Below, piece after piece: positions 1 through 9,547 of a stretch of DNA of 64,000 nt (the first letter of the stretch is position 1; every line of letters starts with the position of its first letter). The notes below the pieces were generated by a model. That model was not told the DNA's origin, ran no database searches, and saw only the letters and a list, made by a program, of their open reading frames with translations. A program made the position numbers and the translations under genes. Source of the DNA: Massilia timonae CCUG 45783. Its GTDB lineage: Bacteria; Pseudomonadota; Gammaproteobacteria; Burkholderiales; Burkholderiaceae_D. Location of the stretch: contig NZ_JH992925.1 of assembly GCF_000315425.1 (NCBI RefSeq), positions 124,001-188,000 of the forward strand, written 5' to 3'.

Positions 1-371
1 TGAAAAACGAAAAGCTGACGACGGACGAATACGATGCGCTGGAACTGGTGCGCCGTGGTGGCAAGCAGAACCTGGCGACGGCCTGCGTCGGGCGCAACAC
101 CAAGCGCCTGTGCGGCATCAAGCTGATGTCCTTCGGCCGCGACAAGCGGCTGGCGCTCACCGACAAAGGCGAAGAAGTGCTGTTCCTGCGCCGCTGCGTG
201 CTGGGCCTGCGCGCGCTCGCCGCCGACCCGATGGCGGCGGTCGACGAAGACGTGCTGCGCTTCCTGGGCCGCAAATCGCACATCCTGCCGCTCGAGGCGG
301 GCGGCCATGCGCTCAGCGAGCGCGGCCGCGAATCGCTGGCCGACATCGACCAGCAGGAAGAACGCCGCTGA
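1..371 (+). CDS. small hypothetical protein (5' end cut by the window edge)
   Basis: The frame is open from the first bases. Bases 1-2 are TG followed by AAA AAC GAA, so the start is most likely an ATG whose A lies one base outside the window, giving a protein of 123 residues (MKNEKLTTDEYDALEL...). It is basic and soluble, with no signal peptide or membrane segment. Two stretches of the form L(T/S)xxGxxxL (ALTDKGEEVL and ALSERGRESL) resemble the wing of winged-helix DNA-binding proteins, but this is only a resemblance. I do not recognise the family. No operon partner is visible on the same strand. Confidence 0.6.
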   Translation, partial: KNEKLTTDEYDALELVRRGGKQNLATACVGRNTKRLCGIKLMSFGRDKRLALTDKGEEVLFLRRCVLGLRALAADPMAAVDEDVLRFLGRKSHILPLEAGGHALSERGRESLADIDQQEERR

Positions 372-393
372 TACCCAGCGGTGGCGCCGGCGG

Positions 394-615
394 CTAGCTG
401 GCGCGGCGCAGCTTCGGATAGACCAGCGCCCGCACCGCCACCTCGGCCGGCACGTTCATCGTGGCCAGGAATTCCGCTGCGCGCGCCAGGCCGAGCGTCG
501 GGATCGACGCCACCGCCTGGTTCACCAGGTCGCGCGTTCGGTCGTCCACGCGCTGTCTGCGGCCCGCCTGCACGCCGGACGCGCTTGCCGCGTCAGGCGT
601 TTCGTTGATCATCAT
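394..615 (-). CDS. small hypothetical protein, 73 aa
   Basis: A 73-residue frame on the minus strand with a conserved-looking C-terminal half (IPTLGLARAAEFLATMNVPA, then VAVRALVYPKLRR) that reads like a helical bundle. Small proteins of this general type occur in Oxalobacteraceae, but I cannot assign a function. It has no signal peptide or transmembrane segment. It converges with the gene to its left, and 136 bases separate it from the c-di-GMP protein gene to its right. The start could be either of the two adjacent Met codons. Reality of the gene rests on length, codon use and this resemblance. Confidence 0.5.
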   Translation of the reverse strand: MMINETPDAASASGVQAGRRQRVDDRTRDLVNQAVASIPTLGLARAAEFLATMNVPAEVAVRALVYPKLRRAS

Positions 616-751
616 GGTCGTACTCCGTCAATGCAATATAAGCACGGTGATTGTACGTCTACCGATCATCAAATGGCTATGGAAATGTTTTCGAGAAGGC
701 AATTCTCATGCTTGCCGAATAGGGGCGTTGCGGCGCCGCCTCAGCGTCGAT

Positions 752-3583
752 TTAAACGGGCAATGATGCTTCCTGCTCGAGCTGCGGCGCCGGCAGCGCG
801 CGGCGCTGATGCAGCAACTGCTCGAAGTCATCGGCTGGCAGCGGCTTGCTGAAGTAATAGCCCTGCATCTCGTCGCAGCCGTGGCTGCGCAGGTAGTCGA
901 GCTGTTCCGCCGTTTCCACGCCCTCGGCGATCACCGCCAGCTTCAGGTTGTGGGCCAGGGCGATGATCGAGGTCACGATCGCGGCGTCGTTGGCGTCATG
1001 CGTGATGTCGGCCACGAAGGAACGGTCGATCTTGAGCACGTCGATCGGGAAGCGCGACAGGTAGGAGAAGCTCGAGTAGCCGGTGCCGAAGTCGTCGATC
1101 GACAGGTTCACCCCGAGCGCCTTCATCCGGTGCAGCAGCTCCACCGCCGGCGTGACGTCGCTCATGAACAGGCTTTCGGTCAGCTCGATCTCGAGGCAGG
1201 CCGGGTCCAGCCCGGTGTCGCGCAGGGCCGACTCCAGGCTTTCCAGCAGGTCGGGGGCGCCGAACTGGCGCGCCGACAGGTTCACCGCCACCCGCAGGCG
1301 CGGCAAGCCGGCATCCTGCCAGGCCTTGTTCTGGGCGCAGGCGGTGCGCATCACCCAGGCCCCGATCTGGACGATCAGGCCGGTCTCCTCGGCCACGCCG
1401 ACGAAGCGGCCCGGCGGCACCATGCCCAGCTCCGGATGGTTCCAGCGGATCAGCGCTTCCATGCCCACGATCTGGCCGCTCTTGAGGTCGACCTGCGGCT
1501 GGTAGTGCAGCACGAACTCATCGCGTTCCAGTGCATTCCTCAGCGCGCTTTCGATGCGCACCCGCTCCAGCGATTCCTCGTTCATGGCCGGGGTATAGAA
1601 CTGGAAGTTGTTGCGGCCCAGCTTCTTGGCGCGGTACATGGCGATGTCGGCATGTTCGATCAGGTTCTCGCTCGACGTGCCTTCGCTTGGATACACCGCC
1701 ACGCCGATCGAGCAGGTGACGAAGAATTCCTTGTTGCCGAGCATGACCGGCTGCGCCACCGCATCCATCACCCGCTGCACGATGGCCGGATTGAGCGGCT
1801 CGTCGGCATGTTCGCCCAGGATGGCCACGAATTCGTCGCCCGACAGGCGCGCCACGGTGTCGGCATCGCGCAGCGACGAGCGCAGGCGCGCCGCCACCGT
1901 CACCAGCAGCACGTCGCCGGCCTTGTGGCCCATGCTGTCGTTGACGAACTTGAAGCGGTCGAGGTCGATCAGCATCACCCATACCGGACGGCCGCTGCGG
2001 TTGGCGTAGGCGAGCGCCTGGCCCAGGCGGTCCTGCAGCAGCGAGCGGTTGGGCAGGCCGGTCAGCACGTCGTGCTGGGCCACGTGGTGCACGCGCTGCT
2101 CGGTGAGCTTGCGTTCGGTGATGTCGCTGCCGGTGCCGCGGTAGCCCTGCAGCGCGCCCTGGTCGTCGAAGATCGGCTGGCCGTTGACCAAGAACCAGCG
2201 CGTGTCGCCGCGATCGTCGACGATCTGGTATTCGAGATTCGTGAATGCCTCGTGGGCCTGCATCCTGACCAGGTGCTCGCGCCCGCCCTCGCTGTCGAGC
2301 AGGCCCGGCACGTATTCCCAGCGCGTCTTGCCGAGCAGGCCCTCGACCGCGACGCCCGATTTCTCGGTGAAGCCGCCGGTGATCATCGTGAAGCGGAAAT
2401 CCTTGTCCTGTTCCCAGTACCAGTCGGACGACATCGCGACCAGCTGGCGGAAGCGCTGTTCGCTTTGCAGCAGCGCCTTCTCGGCGCGCTCGCGCGCGGC
2501 CATGTCCTCGATCAGGCGGCGGTTGCTGCGGCGCAGGTCCGAGGTGCGCTGGCGCACCAGTTGCTGGACCTTGCGCGCGCGCATCCCCGCCGACTGGACG
2601 AAGGCGGTGCCGAGCAGCGTCACCAGGATGCCGCCCACCAGCAGCGCCACAGAAGCCATGTGGTCGGCCAGGAAGGGGCGCGGCGCGGCGGCCACCTCGA
2701 CCCGCCATGGACGCCCGCCGGCGCGCAGCACGGTGGCGCTGGCGCCGTGGTCCGGCCGCAGCCAGCTGGCGAGCGCCGGGCGCGCCCGGGGCGTGGTGGG
2801 ACCGGTCGACAGCAGCAGCGCCGCCGGATCGGCCTGTTCGCCGGCATACACCGATACGAAGATGTCGTCCCGCTCCAGCAGGCCGGCCCCGAGCAGCGAC
2901 TCGTGCACCAGCTGCTTGCCCCGGACGACGGCCGCGGTATTGCCGAGCAGCTCGCCGCGCTTGCCGAACACCGGCATGACCAGGTCGAAGGCGACGGTCC
3001 CGGTCCGCACCAGCGTGAACAGGCTGGTCGCGGTGGGCTGGCCGCTGTTCTTCGCCCCGTCGAGCGCGGTCATGAGGGACGCATCGCGGCTCAGGTCCAG
3101 GCCGAAGGCGCCTTCGTTGCCCTGCATCGGCTCGACGTACTCGATCACGTGGTAGCGGCCGCGCGGGAGCGCCGGCGCCAGGCCGCCCGGTGTTTTTTCG
3201 GTCAGGACGGCGCCCGGCCGCACGCGCTGCAGTTCGGCCTCGACCGCCGCGCGCTCGTCGGCCCGCACCACCCGGTGGTAATGGAAGGCCTGGATGAACT
3301 GGTGCCGCTCCAGCAGGCGCGCGGTGAAGTCGGCGAAGCGTTCGCGGCTGACCGGCTCGCCGTTCGAGAACAGCTGGTTGGTCACCGCCAGCACTTCGAT
3401 CGCCCCATTCATCCCCTGGCGCACCGCCGCCACCCGCTCGTCGGCGCGCTGGGCGAAGGCGAGCGCCATATTGTCGTATTCGAGGTGGCTGACGCCCACG
3501 AACAGGCCGAGGGAAGCCGCCAGGCCGCCCCCCAGGGTGAGGGCCGCCGCGAGTGTCAGTGAACGGATCGGTCGGCGCGGCAT
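752..3583 (-). CDS. CHASE-PAS-GGDEF-EAL membrane protein (c-di-GMP turnover)
   Basis: A 943-residue inner-membrane signalling protein that senses a periplasmic cue and makes or degrades cyclic di-GMP. Order: N-terminal membrane helix (about 8-32), periplasmic CHASE-type sensor (about 65-270), second membrane helix (about 310-330), a short coiled coil, PAS (about 375-490), GGDEF (about 500-660) and EAL (about 685-930). The GGDEF signature is SGDEF at 581-585; serine in the first position is tolerated in some active cyclases. The EAL motif (EALIRW) begins near residue 709, and later phosphodiesterase motifs (DDFGTGYSS, EGVET) are present, so the phosphodiesterase half looks intact. It is monocistronic: 146 bases without a gene precede it. 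The net direction of activity cannot be read from sequence. Confidence 0.93.
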   Translation of the reverse strand: MPRRPIRSLTLAAALTLGGGLAASLGLFVGVSHLEYDNMALAFAQRADERVAAVRQGMNGAIEVLAVTNQLFSNGEPVSRERFADFTARLLERHQFIQAFHYHRVVRADERAAVEAELQRVRPGAVLTEKTPGGLAPALPRGRYHVIEYVEPMQGNEGAFGLDLSRDASLMTALDGAKNSGQPTATSLFTLVRTGTVAFDLVMPVFGKRGELLGNTAAVVRGKQLVHESLLGAGLLERDDIFVSVYAGEQADPAALLLSTGPTTPRARPALASWLRPDHGASATVLRAGGRPWRVEVAAAPRPFLADHMASVALLVGGILVTLLGTAFVQSAGMRARKVQQLVRQRTSDLRRSNRRLIEDMAARERAEKALLQSEQRFRQLVAMSSDWYWEQDKDFRFTMITGGFTEKSGVAVEGLLGKTRWEYVPGLLDSEGGREHLVRMQAHEAFTNLEYQIVDDRGDTRWFLVNGQPIFDDQGALQGYRGTGSDITERKLTEQRVHHVAQHDVLTGLPNRSLLQDRLGQALAYANRSGRPVWVMLIDLDRFKFVNDSMGHKAGDVLLVTVAARLRSSLRDADTVARLSGDEFVAILGEHADEPLNPAIVQRVMDAVAQPVMLGNKEFFVTCSIGVAVYPSEGTSSENLIEHADIAMYRAKKLGRNNFQFYTPAMNEESLERVRIESALRNALERDEFVLHYQPQVDLKSGQIVGMEALIRWNHPELGMVPPGRFVGVAEETGLIVQIGAWVMRTACAQNKAWQDAGLPRLRVAVNLSARQFGAPDLLESLESALRDTGLDPACLEIELTESLFMSDVTPAVELLHRMKALGVNLSIDDFGTGYSSFSYLSRFPIDVLKIDRSFVADITHDANDAAIVTSIIALAHNLKLAVIAEGVETAEQLDYLRSHGCDEMQGYYFSKPLPADDFEQLLHQRRALPAPQLEQEASLPV

Positions 3584-3729
3584 CGGGTCGTGTTCCTGGA
3601 CTATGGTCTGACGATGTAGGTGGATTGAAGGAAAACTGCTTGCTGGTAGGCATTAATCCGCGCAAGTGTGTCATAAACGCGATGGGCTCGCAAACGAATC
3701 CTATCGTGCGAGACAATTCGTCCACACGT

Positions 3730-4506
3730 TCACGCCCGGCGCCGCGCCAGCCAGGCCACCAGCAGGCGCGCCAGCAGGCGGTTGCTCCAGCCCAGGCCGC
3801 GGCCTTCCTTGCGCGCCATCCAGGCCAGCAGGCGCTCGCCGCGGCCCGGCCGCGCGCCCGGATGGCCGGGGCGGGCCGCGAACAGGATCCGGTTATTGCC
3901 GGCGATGCGCGCGAACCAGGCCAGGCGGCCGTCGAAGGCGGCGCGCAGCCGCTGCAGCGCGCTCGCATACTGAGGATCGTAGGTAAAGATGTTCGCCACC
4001 AGCACGCCGCCCGGATGCAGGGCGCGCCGGCAGGCGCCATAGAAGGCGCTGCTTGCCAGGTCGGACGGCAGGCCCTGGGTGTCGAAGCCGTCGACCAGCA
4101 GCACGTCGCAGCAGCCCGGCATGCGCGCCAGGTAATCGGCCGCGTCGCAGTGCAGGATGCGCAGGCGGGCGTCGTCGGGCGGCAGGCAGAACTGGTCGCG
4201 CAGGGCGATCACGTCATCCCGGATCTCGAGCACAGTGATGCGGGCGCGCGGAAAATGGCGGTGGCAAAACTTGGCCAGCGAGCCGCCGCCCAGGCCGACC
4301 ATCACGATATGGCGCGGGTCGGGCACGAACAGCGCGAAGCACATCATGGCGCGCGTGTATTCCAGCACCAGCGCGTCGGGCCGCGAGACCAGCATCTCGC
4401 TCTGGACGTCGCCGGGGGTGAACTCGAGGGTGCGGCGGTCGCCCTCGGTGCGCACCAGGGGCGGGCGGGTGTCGTCAGCGGCGGGGCGGTCGAGGGGAGC
4501 GGGCAT
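3730..4506 (-). CDS. spermidine synthase-like (polyamine aminopropyltransferase fold) protein
   Basis: A 258-residue cytosolic Rossmann-fold protein of the spermidine/spermine synthase superfamily. Visible are the nucleotide-binding loop VMVGLGGGSLAKF (about 68-80), an acidic end of strand 2 (VLEIRDDV) and the LLVDGFDTQG stretch where true synthases keep the catalytic Asp. It lacks the N-terminal beta domain typical of SpeE and has a basic tail, so it may be one of the SpeE-like methyltransferase-fold proteins rather than a real aminopropyltransferase. It lies 48 bases downstream of the flippase-like gene and is probably the last gene of the glycosyltransferase operon. Confidence 0.75.
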   Translation of the reverse strand: MPAPLDRPAADDTRPPLVRTEGDRRTLEFTPGDVQSEMLVSRPDALVLEYTRAMMCFALFVPDPRHIVMVGLGGGSLAKFCHRHFPRARITVLEIRDDVIALRDQFCLPPDDARLRILHCDAADYLARMPGCCDVLLVDGFDTQGLPSDLASSAFYGACRRALHPGGVLVANIFTYDPQYASALQRLRAAFDGRLAWFARIAGNNRILFAARPGHPGARPGRGERLLAWMARKEGRGLGWSNRLLARLLVAWLARRRA

Positions 4507-4554
4507 GGAAGCAGTATATGCGAGCGGTGCGACTCGCCGGCGCAGTGTGAGGTG

Positions 4555-5424
4555 TCAGCTGCGCGCGTAGGTTTCCCAACTCCCTGGAAGCAACGCAGCC
4601 CCAATCAGCGACGATCCTGCGGTAATCAGAAAGAACGCGATTGCGGCCAGCACCCCGACCTCGGATCCCAGGCCGAGCAGGCGCAGCCCATAAACAAACG
4701 TCAGCTCGCGCATACCGAGGCCGCCAATGGTGACGGGCAGGACTGCGGCGATCGAAGATGCAAGGAACACAGCCAGATACTGCGGATACTGGCCGAGCGG
4801 CACGCCTAATCCGGCAATGATGGCCGCCATGCAGGCAAGTTGGAGGATCTGGACGACGAGAGCGCCGCAACAGGCGCAGAAAATCCCGGGCCACCGCATC
4901 TTCAACCAGCAACGGTGGGCCAGGACCAGGGCCACGAAGATCGTCAGGCAGCCAGCCACCCAGGCGTGCACCGCGTGACTCAGCCAGCCGAGACCAAGGA
5001 ATGGCACGAAAGCACAGCCAAGGAGCAGAAGGGCCAGCAGGCCGCTGAAACGGTCGAACAACGTGATCCCGACCAGCACTTTTCCGGATGCCGCGCCCTG
5101 ACGGCGCAATACCAATATCTTGTATCCGTCGCCGCCGATGCCGCCAGGCAGCGCAAGATTAAGGTACATGCCGGCGTAATACAGCTTCAGGTTATCGATT
5201 TCGCCGATGCGCAGTCCAACGTGGCGCTGGTAGATGTTGAGCCGCAAAGCGCCGGCAATCTTCGACAGGTTGAACAACAGGACGCCAAGCAGCAGTCCGG
5301 CCAGGACAGGCCCTGTCAGCGACAGATGCCGGTACTGGGTCATGTCAAGCTGCCGCAATACTAATCCTCCCAGGATCGCAGTGATCATGAACTGCAGTGC
5401 GAGCTTTTTGCGGCCGCTAAACAC
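4555..5424 (-). CDS. flippase-like integral membrane protein (UPF0104 / LPG-synthase TM-region family)
   Basis: A 289-residue polytopic membrane protein with about eight hydrophobic segments. It belongs to the YbhN/AglD-like family related to the transmembrane part of lysylphosphatidylglycerol synthase, which often accompanies polyprenyl-phosphate glycosyltransferases. The glycine-rich block LALPGGIGGDGYK and the late VTIGGLGMRE motif are typical. The frame opens with GTG at 5424, preceded by AAGAAAG, and overlaps the end of the upstream glycosyltransferase gene by 8 bases. A later ATG at 5388 is an alternative start. Likely role: lipid-linked sugar handling at the inner membrane together with the two transferases (inference from context). 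Confidence 0.8.
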   Translation of the reverse strand: MFSGRKKLALQFMITAILGGLVLRQLDMTQYRHLSLTGPVLAGLLLGVLLFNLSKIAGALRLNIYQRHVGLRIGEIDNLKLYYAGMYLNLALPGGIGGDGYKILVLRRQGAASGKVLVGITLFDRFSGLLALLLLGCAFVPFLGLGWLSHAVHAWVAGCLTIFVALVLAHRCWLKMRWPGIFCACCGALVVQILQLACMAAIIAGLGVPLGQYPQYLAVFLASSIAAVLPVTIGGLGMRELTFVYGLRLLGLGSEVGVLAAIAFFLITAGSSLIGAALLPGSWETYARS

Positions 5425-6346
5425 AAATTTCTTTCTTGATCGTATAGGGCTTTTTCTTCTGCGATTCGTAATAAGTCCGCATCACCAGGTCGGCAACGAA
5501 GCCGGTCGTGATCAGCTGGATGCCGGCCACCGTGAGCAGCACGCCCAATATCAGCAGTGGCCGGCCGCCGATGGATTCCCCCATCAGCTTCTGCAGCAGC
5601 AGCCAGAGGTTGACCAGGCAGCCCGCCAACAACAGGAACAGGCCGGCGCCGCCGAAAAAATGCATCGGGCGCTGGCCATACTTCTTGAGGAACAGCATCA
5701 GCAGCAGATCGCTGGCGACTTTGAGGGTACGACCAAGTCCATATTTCGACACACCCGCGTGTCGCGCGTGGTGGCGCACCTCCATCTCGGTCATGCGGGC
5801 GCCGTACATGCTCGCCAGTACCGGCATGTAGCGATGCAGCTCACCGTACAGGCTCAGGCCCTTGGCGACGTCCGCCTTCAACAGCTTCAGCGTGCAGCCA
5901 TAGTCGCGGATGAACACACCTGTCGAGTGGCGGATGAGCCAATTCGCAATCTTGCTCGGGACCTTGCGCAGCAAAAGACCATCCTTGCGCCTGGCGCGGA
6001 TACCGGCAACCACGTCCCAGTTCTCCAGCGCCAATTTTTCCATCATGAGCGGTATGTCGCAGGGATCATTCTGCAGATCGCCGTCGAGCATGACGATCAA
6101 TTCGCCGCGCGCTGCATCGATGCCGGCAGCCATCGCTGTCGTCTGCCCGTAATTGCGGTTGAACACCAAAATCCGGGTGTTGGGCCGCGCGTACCGCTCG
6201 ATTTCACCGATTGTGTCGTCGTGCGAGCCATCGTCGACGAAAATCACCTCATGCTCGATGCCGGACAGGGCGGCGGCAATGCACTCTACCAGCGGCGCGA
6301 TGTTACCCTGTTCGTTCATTACCGGAACCACGACTGACAGCAGCAT
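5417..6346 (-). CDS. family 2 glycosyltransferase (polyprenyl-phosphate sugar synthase type)
   Basis: A 309-residue membrane-anchored GT2 enzyme of the DPM1/ArnC/GtrB group, which charges undecaprenyl phosphate with a sugar from a nucleotide donor. Seen: N-terminal LSVVVPVMNEQGN, the VFVDDGSHDD strand, the metal-binding DGDLQNDP motif and two C-terminal hydrophobic helices (about 230-290). The start at 6346 is chosen because GGAGGA lies five bases before it; an in-frame ATG at 6373 has no such site. The gene overlaps the end of the upstream GT39-type gene by 44 bases, so the two are translationally linked and probably work in sequence: this enzyme makes the lipid-linked sugar and the GT39 enzyme transfers it. 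Confidence 0.9.
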   Translation of the reverse strand: MLLSVVVPVMNEQGNIAPLVECIAAALSGIEHEVIFVDDGSHDDTIGEIERYARPNTRILVFNRNYGQTTAMAAGIDAARGELIVMLDGDLQNDPCDIPLMMEKLALENWDVVAGIRARRKDGLLLRKVPSKIANWLIRHSTGVFIRDYGCTLKLLKADVAKGLSLYGELHRYMPVLASMYGARMTEMEVRHHARHAGVSKYGLGRTLKVASDLLLMLFLKKYGQRPMHFFGGAGLFLLLAGCLVNLWLLLQKLMGESIGGRPLLILGVLLTVAGIQLITTGFVADLVMRTYYESQKKKPYTIKKEICV

Positions 6347-7844
6347 TTTTGTCCTCCACGTTGAGATGGACATAGTCGAAGGTCATGCTTCCCTTGCCCC
6401 CGAAACGGTAGCCGAGACGGATCCGGCCTTGCTCCGTGACTTTGGCTTGCGGGTAGGCCGAGCGGAAGCGGTCAAGCCAGCCAATTGTTGCGTCCTCGTC
6501 CATGACCAGCAGAACCTGCCCGGCAAGTCGCTCTTCGCTACGGATGGCGTGCTCCAGCAGCAGCGTCCGCAGGCGGGGCTGTTCAAAATGAAGATTCCCG
6601 GCGATGAGCGTTCCTTCGGTCACCACCGTGGTCGTCGCCGGAAAACGGCGCACGAGTTCCGAGGCCAGCTCCGGATAGGGGTGATGCGGTGGGGCGACCT
6701 TGCCAAGCGCCGGTCCGAACCAGGTGCGCATCGGCAGCAGTATCAGAACGAGCAAGCCGACCGCGACGACGACCGGGCGAAGGCGTTCGAACGCGGCCTG
6801 TCGCGACAACCTGGGCGCGACGGCAAACAATGCCAGCGGCAGCGAGAACAGCAGCGGCATCATCCATCGATCCTTGATCTTCCCGACCTCGCCTGTGAAG
6901 ACAATCGCGACCAGCAGCGCGAAAAAGCTGGCGTACAGGCAGAGGAAAAAGCGACTTTCCGGCGCGCGGACATCGAATGCGATCTGCTTGCGCAGGCGGC
7001 GCAAGGCAAGCAGGTAGACGAGCACCGGCAGCACCGCGAATGCCAGGACTGCCGACAACAGGCTTGCCAGCCCGGCGCCAACGTTGTTCAGGTAGCCGGC
7101 TTTTCCAGTGCCTTCCGCCAGCTTGCGCACCGTACCGGCGGCCGCGGCGTCCAGGTTCTGCATCAACCACGCGCCATGTGGCAGGAACACCAGGAACGCC
7201 GCCCCCGCCGCGATCACGACTTTGCGGTTCCAGAGGACGTCCCGATGCTCGCGCACGAGGAGGCTGGCACAGACAAGTCCGGCCAAGAAAATGCCGAAGT
7301 TGTATTTCGTCTGCAGGCCGAGTCCGACCAGCAGGCCGAACAAGGCGTAGCGTCCTGCATCAGGTTTACGCAGCACGGCGAAATAACACCACAGCGTGGC
7401 GCAGGCGATGCTGGTCAGGAGCACGGAGTGGGTCAGGTCGCGCAGCGATTCCCAGCCTATCTGCGGGAAAAGCACGAGCGAGGCGGCGGCGGCCAGCGCG
7501 CCATGGACGCCGATCAGCGGCCGCGCCGCCCGGTACATGCCGAGGTACAGGGCAAGGAGGATCAGCACCTTGAGCAGTGCCAGCGCAAAGAGGTTCAGAC
7601 CGAACATCGAGAATGCCAGCCACTGCAACCATGCGTACAGCGGCGGCTGGGTTCCGTAACCGAGCTGCAGTCGCTGCGTAAGGTACACGATCTCGGCCTC
7701 GTCCCGCTCCAGCGAGTCAGTGACCGTCATCTGGATCAATAGGTGCGCAGCAAAGTAGGCTAACAGTGCAGCGAGAAGATGGCCTTGTTCGCCGCGAATC
7801 GTTGGCGCCGCGTCACGGGCATCAATCCGGATTCCTTCTGTCAT
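6303..7844 (-). CDS. GT39/ArnT-type membrane glycosyltransferase
   Basis: A 513-residue polytopic GT-C transferase (PMT/ArnT superfamily), first gene of a four-gene operon. The first periplasmic loop carries the acidic pair of the fold (LERDEAEIVYLTQRLQLGYG) followed by QPPLYAWLQW, typical of family 39. About ten to twelve hydrophobic segments follow, then a hydrophilic C-terminal tail. The start at 7844 is supported by GAGGA about seven bases upstream; the frame continues further upstream only in atypical sequence. Expected activity is transfer of a sugar from undecaprenyl phosphate to a periplasmic acceptor such as lipid A, glycan or protein. The acceptor cannot be read from sequence. Confidence 0.88.
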   Translation of the reverse strand: MTEGIRIDARDAAPTIRGEQGHLLAALLAYFAAHLLIQMTVTDSLERDEAEIVYLTQRLQLGYGTQPPLYAWLQWLAFSMFGLNLFALALLKVLILLALYLGMYRAARPLIGVHGALAAAASLVLFPQIGWESLRDLTHSVLLTSIACATLWCYFAVLRKPDAGRYALFGLLVGLGLQTKYNFGIFLAGLVCASLLVREHRDVLWNRKVVIAAGAAFLVFLPHGAWLMQNLDAAAAGTVRKLAEGTGKAGYLNNVGAGLASLLSAVLAFAVLPVLVYLLALRRLRKQIAFDVRAPESRFFLCLYASFFALLVAIVFTGEVGKIKDRWMMPLLFSLPLALFAVAPRLSRQAAFERLRPVVVAVGLLVLILLPMRTWFGPALGKVAPPHHPYPELASELVRRFPATTTVVTEGTLIAGNLHFEQPRLRTLLLEHAIRSEERLAGQVLLVMDEDATIGWLDRFRSAYPQAKVTEQGRIRLGYRFGGKGSMTFDYVHLNVEDKNAAVSRGSGNERTG

Positions 7845-8028
7845 GGTCGTCCTCGACGCTGATATGCTCAGAATTGCGTGTTCCAAGCGATTGCAGCAGC
7901 GAACGCCGAGGCGAGGGACGCGAACGATCAAACATCGACCGGATTGAAGGCGTTTGAGAAGATCGAGGATGCACAAGCCGTCGCCTGCCCGTGCACATTA
8001 GCCATCGCATCCTTCTCGGAAAATGACC

Positions 8029-9546
8029 TCAGGCTCCTGATCCCATCAGTGGCACCACGCCGAAGATGACGGCGGCGACCAGCATCACCAGCGAGGCCGA
8101 GATCGACCAGATCAGGGTATAGCGTTGATGGTCGCCGAATTCGACCTTGCACATCCCGACCAGCAGGTAGGTGGAGGCGACCAGGGGGCTGAGCAGGTGC
8201 ACCGGTTGGCCGATGACCGAGGCACGGCCGATTTCCGCCGCCGTGATGCCATACACCTCGGCGGCCTTGGCCAGCACCGGCACCACGCCGAAATAGAAGG
8301 CGTCGTTCGAGATGAAGAAGGTGAACGGAATGCTCAGGATGCCGGTGACGATCGCCAGGTAAGGCCCCATCCACTCCGGCACCGCCGCGATCACGCTCAG
8401 GGCGATGGCGTCGACCATCTTGGTGCCCTGCAGGATGCCGACGAAGATGCCGGCCGCGAAGATCAGCGACACCACCGGCAGCACGTTCGCCGCATGCGCC
8501 TCGATACGCGCCTTTTGCGCTTCCAGGCTCGGATAGTTCACGGTGATGGCGATCGCGAAGAAAATCATGAACAGCACCGGCAGCGGCAGGGCGCCCAGCA
8601 CCAGCAACACCAGCAGCGCCACGGTCAGCAGGAAGTTCACCCAGATCAGTCTGGGGCGCGCGGTGTCGGGCGAGGACACGCCGACCGGCGGCTCGTCGCC
8701 ACCGCCCGTGCCGCCCGATCCGGCCGGGCTTTGCAGCCCGCCGCCATCGGCTTCGATGCGGCCGGCGGCAAAGGCGTGCACATTGCCCCCGAGCGATGCG
8801 GCGCCTGGCGCGGCGCTCCACTCGCCGGTGGTGCCGTTCATGGCGCCGGCCACCGCGAGTTCCGGGAAGGCCGGTTGCAGCTTGGCCACCGGCGCCGGCT
8901 TCTTGATATTTGCCTGGCCCGGCAGGCTCACGGTGCCCAGGCGCTTGCGTTCGCGCATGCCCAGCACCCAGGCCACGAACATCACCCACACGGCGGTGAC
9001 CGCCATCGGTAGGATCATCGGCACGAAGATGTCGCTCACGTCCACGCCCAGCGCGGTGGCGGCGCGCGCCGTCGGGCCGCCCCAGGGCAGGATGTTCATC
9101 ACGCCGCCGGCCAGCATGATCACGCAGGCCATCGTCAGGCGGCTCATCCCCAGGCGCATGTACAGCGGCAGCATGGCCGACACCGTGATCATGTAGGTGG
9201 TGGCGCCGTCGCCGTCGAGCGAGATGAACATCGCCAGCGCCGCGGTGCCGACCACGATCTTCATCGGGTCGCCCTGCACGAGCTTGAGGATGATGCGCAC
9301 GATCGGGTCGAACAGGCCGGCGTCGATCATCACGCCGAAGTATAGGATGGCGAACATCAGCATGACGCCGGTGGGGGCCAGGGAGCGGATCCCTTCCAGC
9401 ATCATCGGGCCGAGGCCGGCGCCGAAGCCGCCGATCAGGCCGAAGGCGATCGGCACGACGATCAGCGCGACCAGCGCCGGCAGGCGCTTGGTCATGATCA
9501 GGAACATGAAGACGACGACCATCGAATAGGCGAGGATGGTCAGCAT
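8029..9546 (-). CDS. citM: CitMHS-family metal-citrate:proton symporter
   Basis: A 505-residue inner-membrane permease of the CitMHS family, which imports citrate complexed with a divalent metal. The N-terminal half has the family's ISLDGDGATTYMI and GGVMNILPWGGPTARA stretches, and the C-terminal half ends with the matching FFISNDAFYFGVVPVLA repeat. A hydrophilic Gly/Ala/Pro-rich loop of about 100 residues (about 205-300) separates the halves. The ATG has GGAG six to eight bases upstream. It lies downstream of, and on the same strand as, a TctD/TctE-type two-component system. A shared operator-promoter signature with the porin gene points to citrate-responsive control. Metal preference (Mg versus Ca) is unknown. 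Confidence 0.9.
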   Translation of the reverse strand: MLTILAYSMVVVFMFLIMTKRLPALVALIVVPIAFGLIGGFGAGLGPMMLEGIRSLAPTGVMLMFAILYFGVMIDAGLFDPIVRIILKLVQGDPMKIVVGTAALAMFISLDGDGATTYMITVSAMLPLYMRLGMSRLTMACVIMLAGGVMNILPWGGPTARAATALGVDVSDIFVPMILPMAVTAVWVMFVAWVLGMRERKRLGTVSLPGQANIKKPAPVAKLQPAFPELAVAGAMNGTTGEWSAAPGAASLGGNVHAFAAGRIEADGGGLQSPAGSGGTGGGDEPPVGVSSPDTARPRLIWVNFLLTVALLVLLVLGALPLPVLFMIFFAIAITVNYPSLEAQKARIEAHAANVLPVVSLIFAAGIFVGILQGTKMVDAIALSVIAAVPEWMGPYLAIVTGILSIPFTFFISNDAFYFGVVPVLAKAAEVYGITAAEIGRASVIGQPVHLLSPLVASTYLLVGMCKVEFGDHQRYTLIWSISASLVMLVAAVIFGVVPLMGSGA

Positions 9547-9547
9547 G

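Noticed and set aside
809..3562. 917-codon open frame antisense to the CHASE-PAS-GGDEF-EAL gene
   Set aside because: Low-complexity His/Gln/Arg/Ala-rich translation typical of the reverse strand of high-GC genes; no domain, and the opposite strand encodes a complete multidomain protein.
752..3583. SGDEF as a loss-of-function signature
   Set aside because: Serine or alanine in the first position occurs in active diguanylate cyclases; the catalytic acidic residues are intact, so it is not reported as degenerate.
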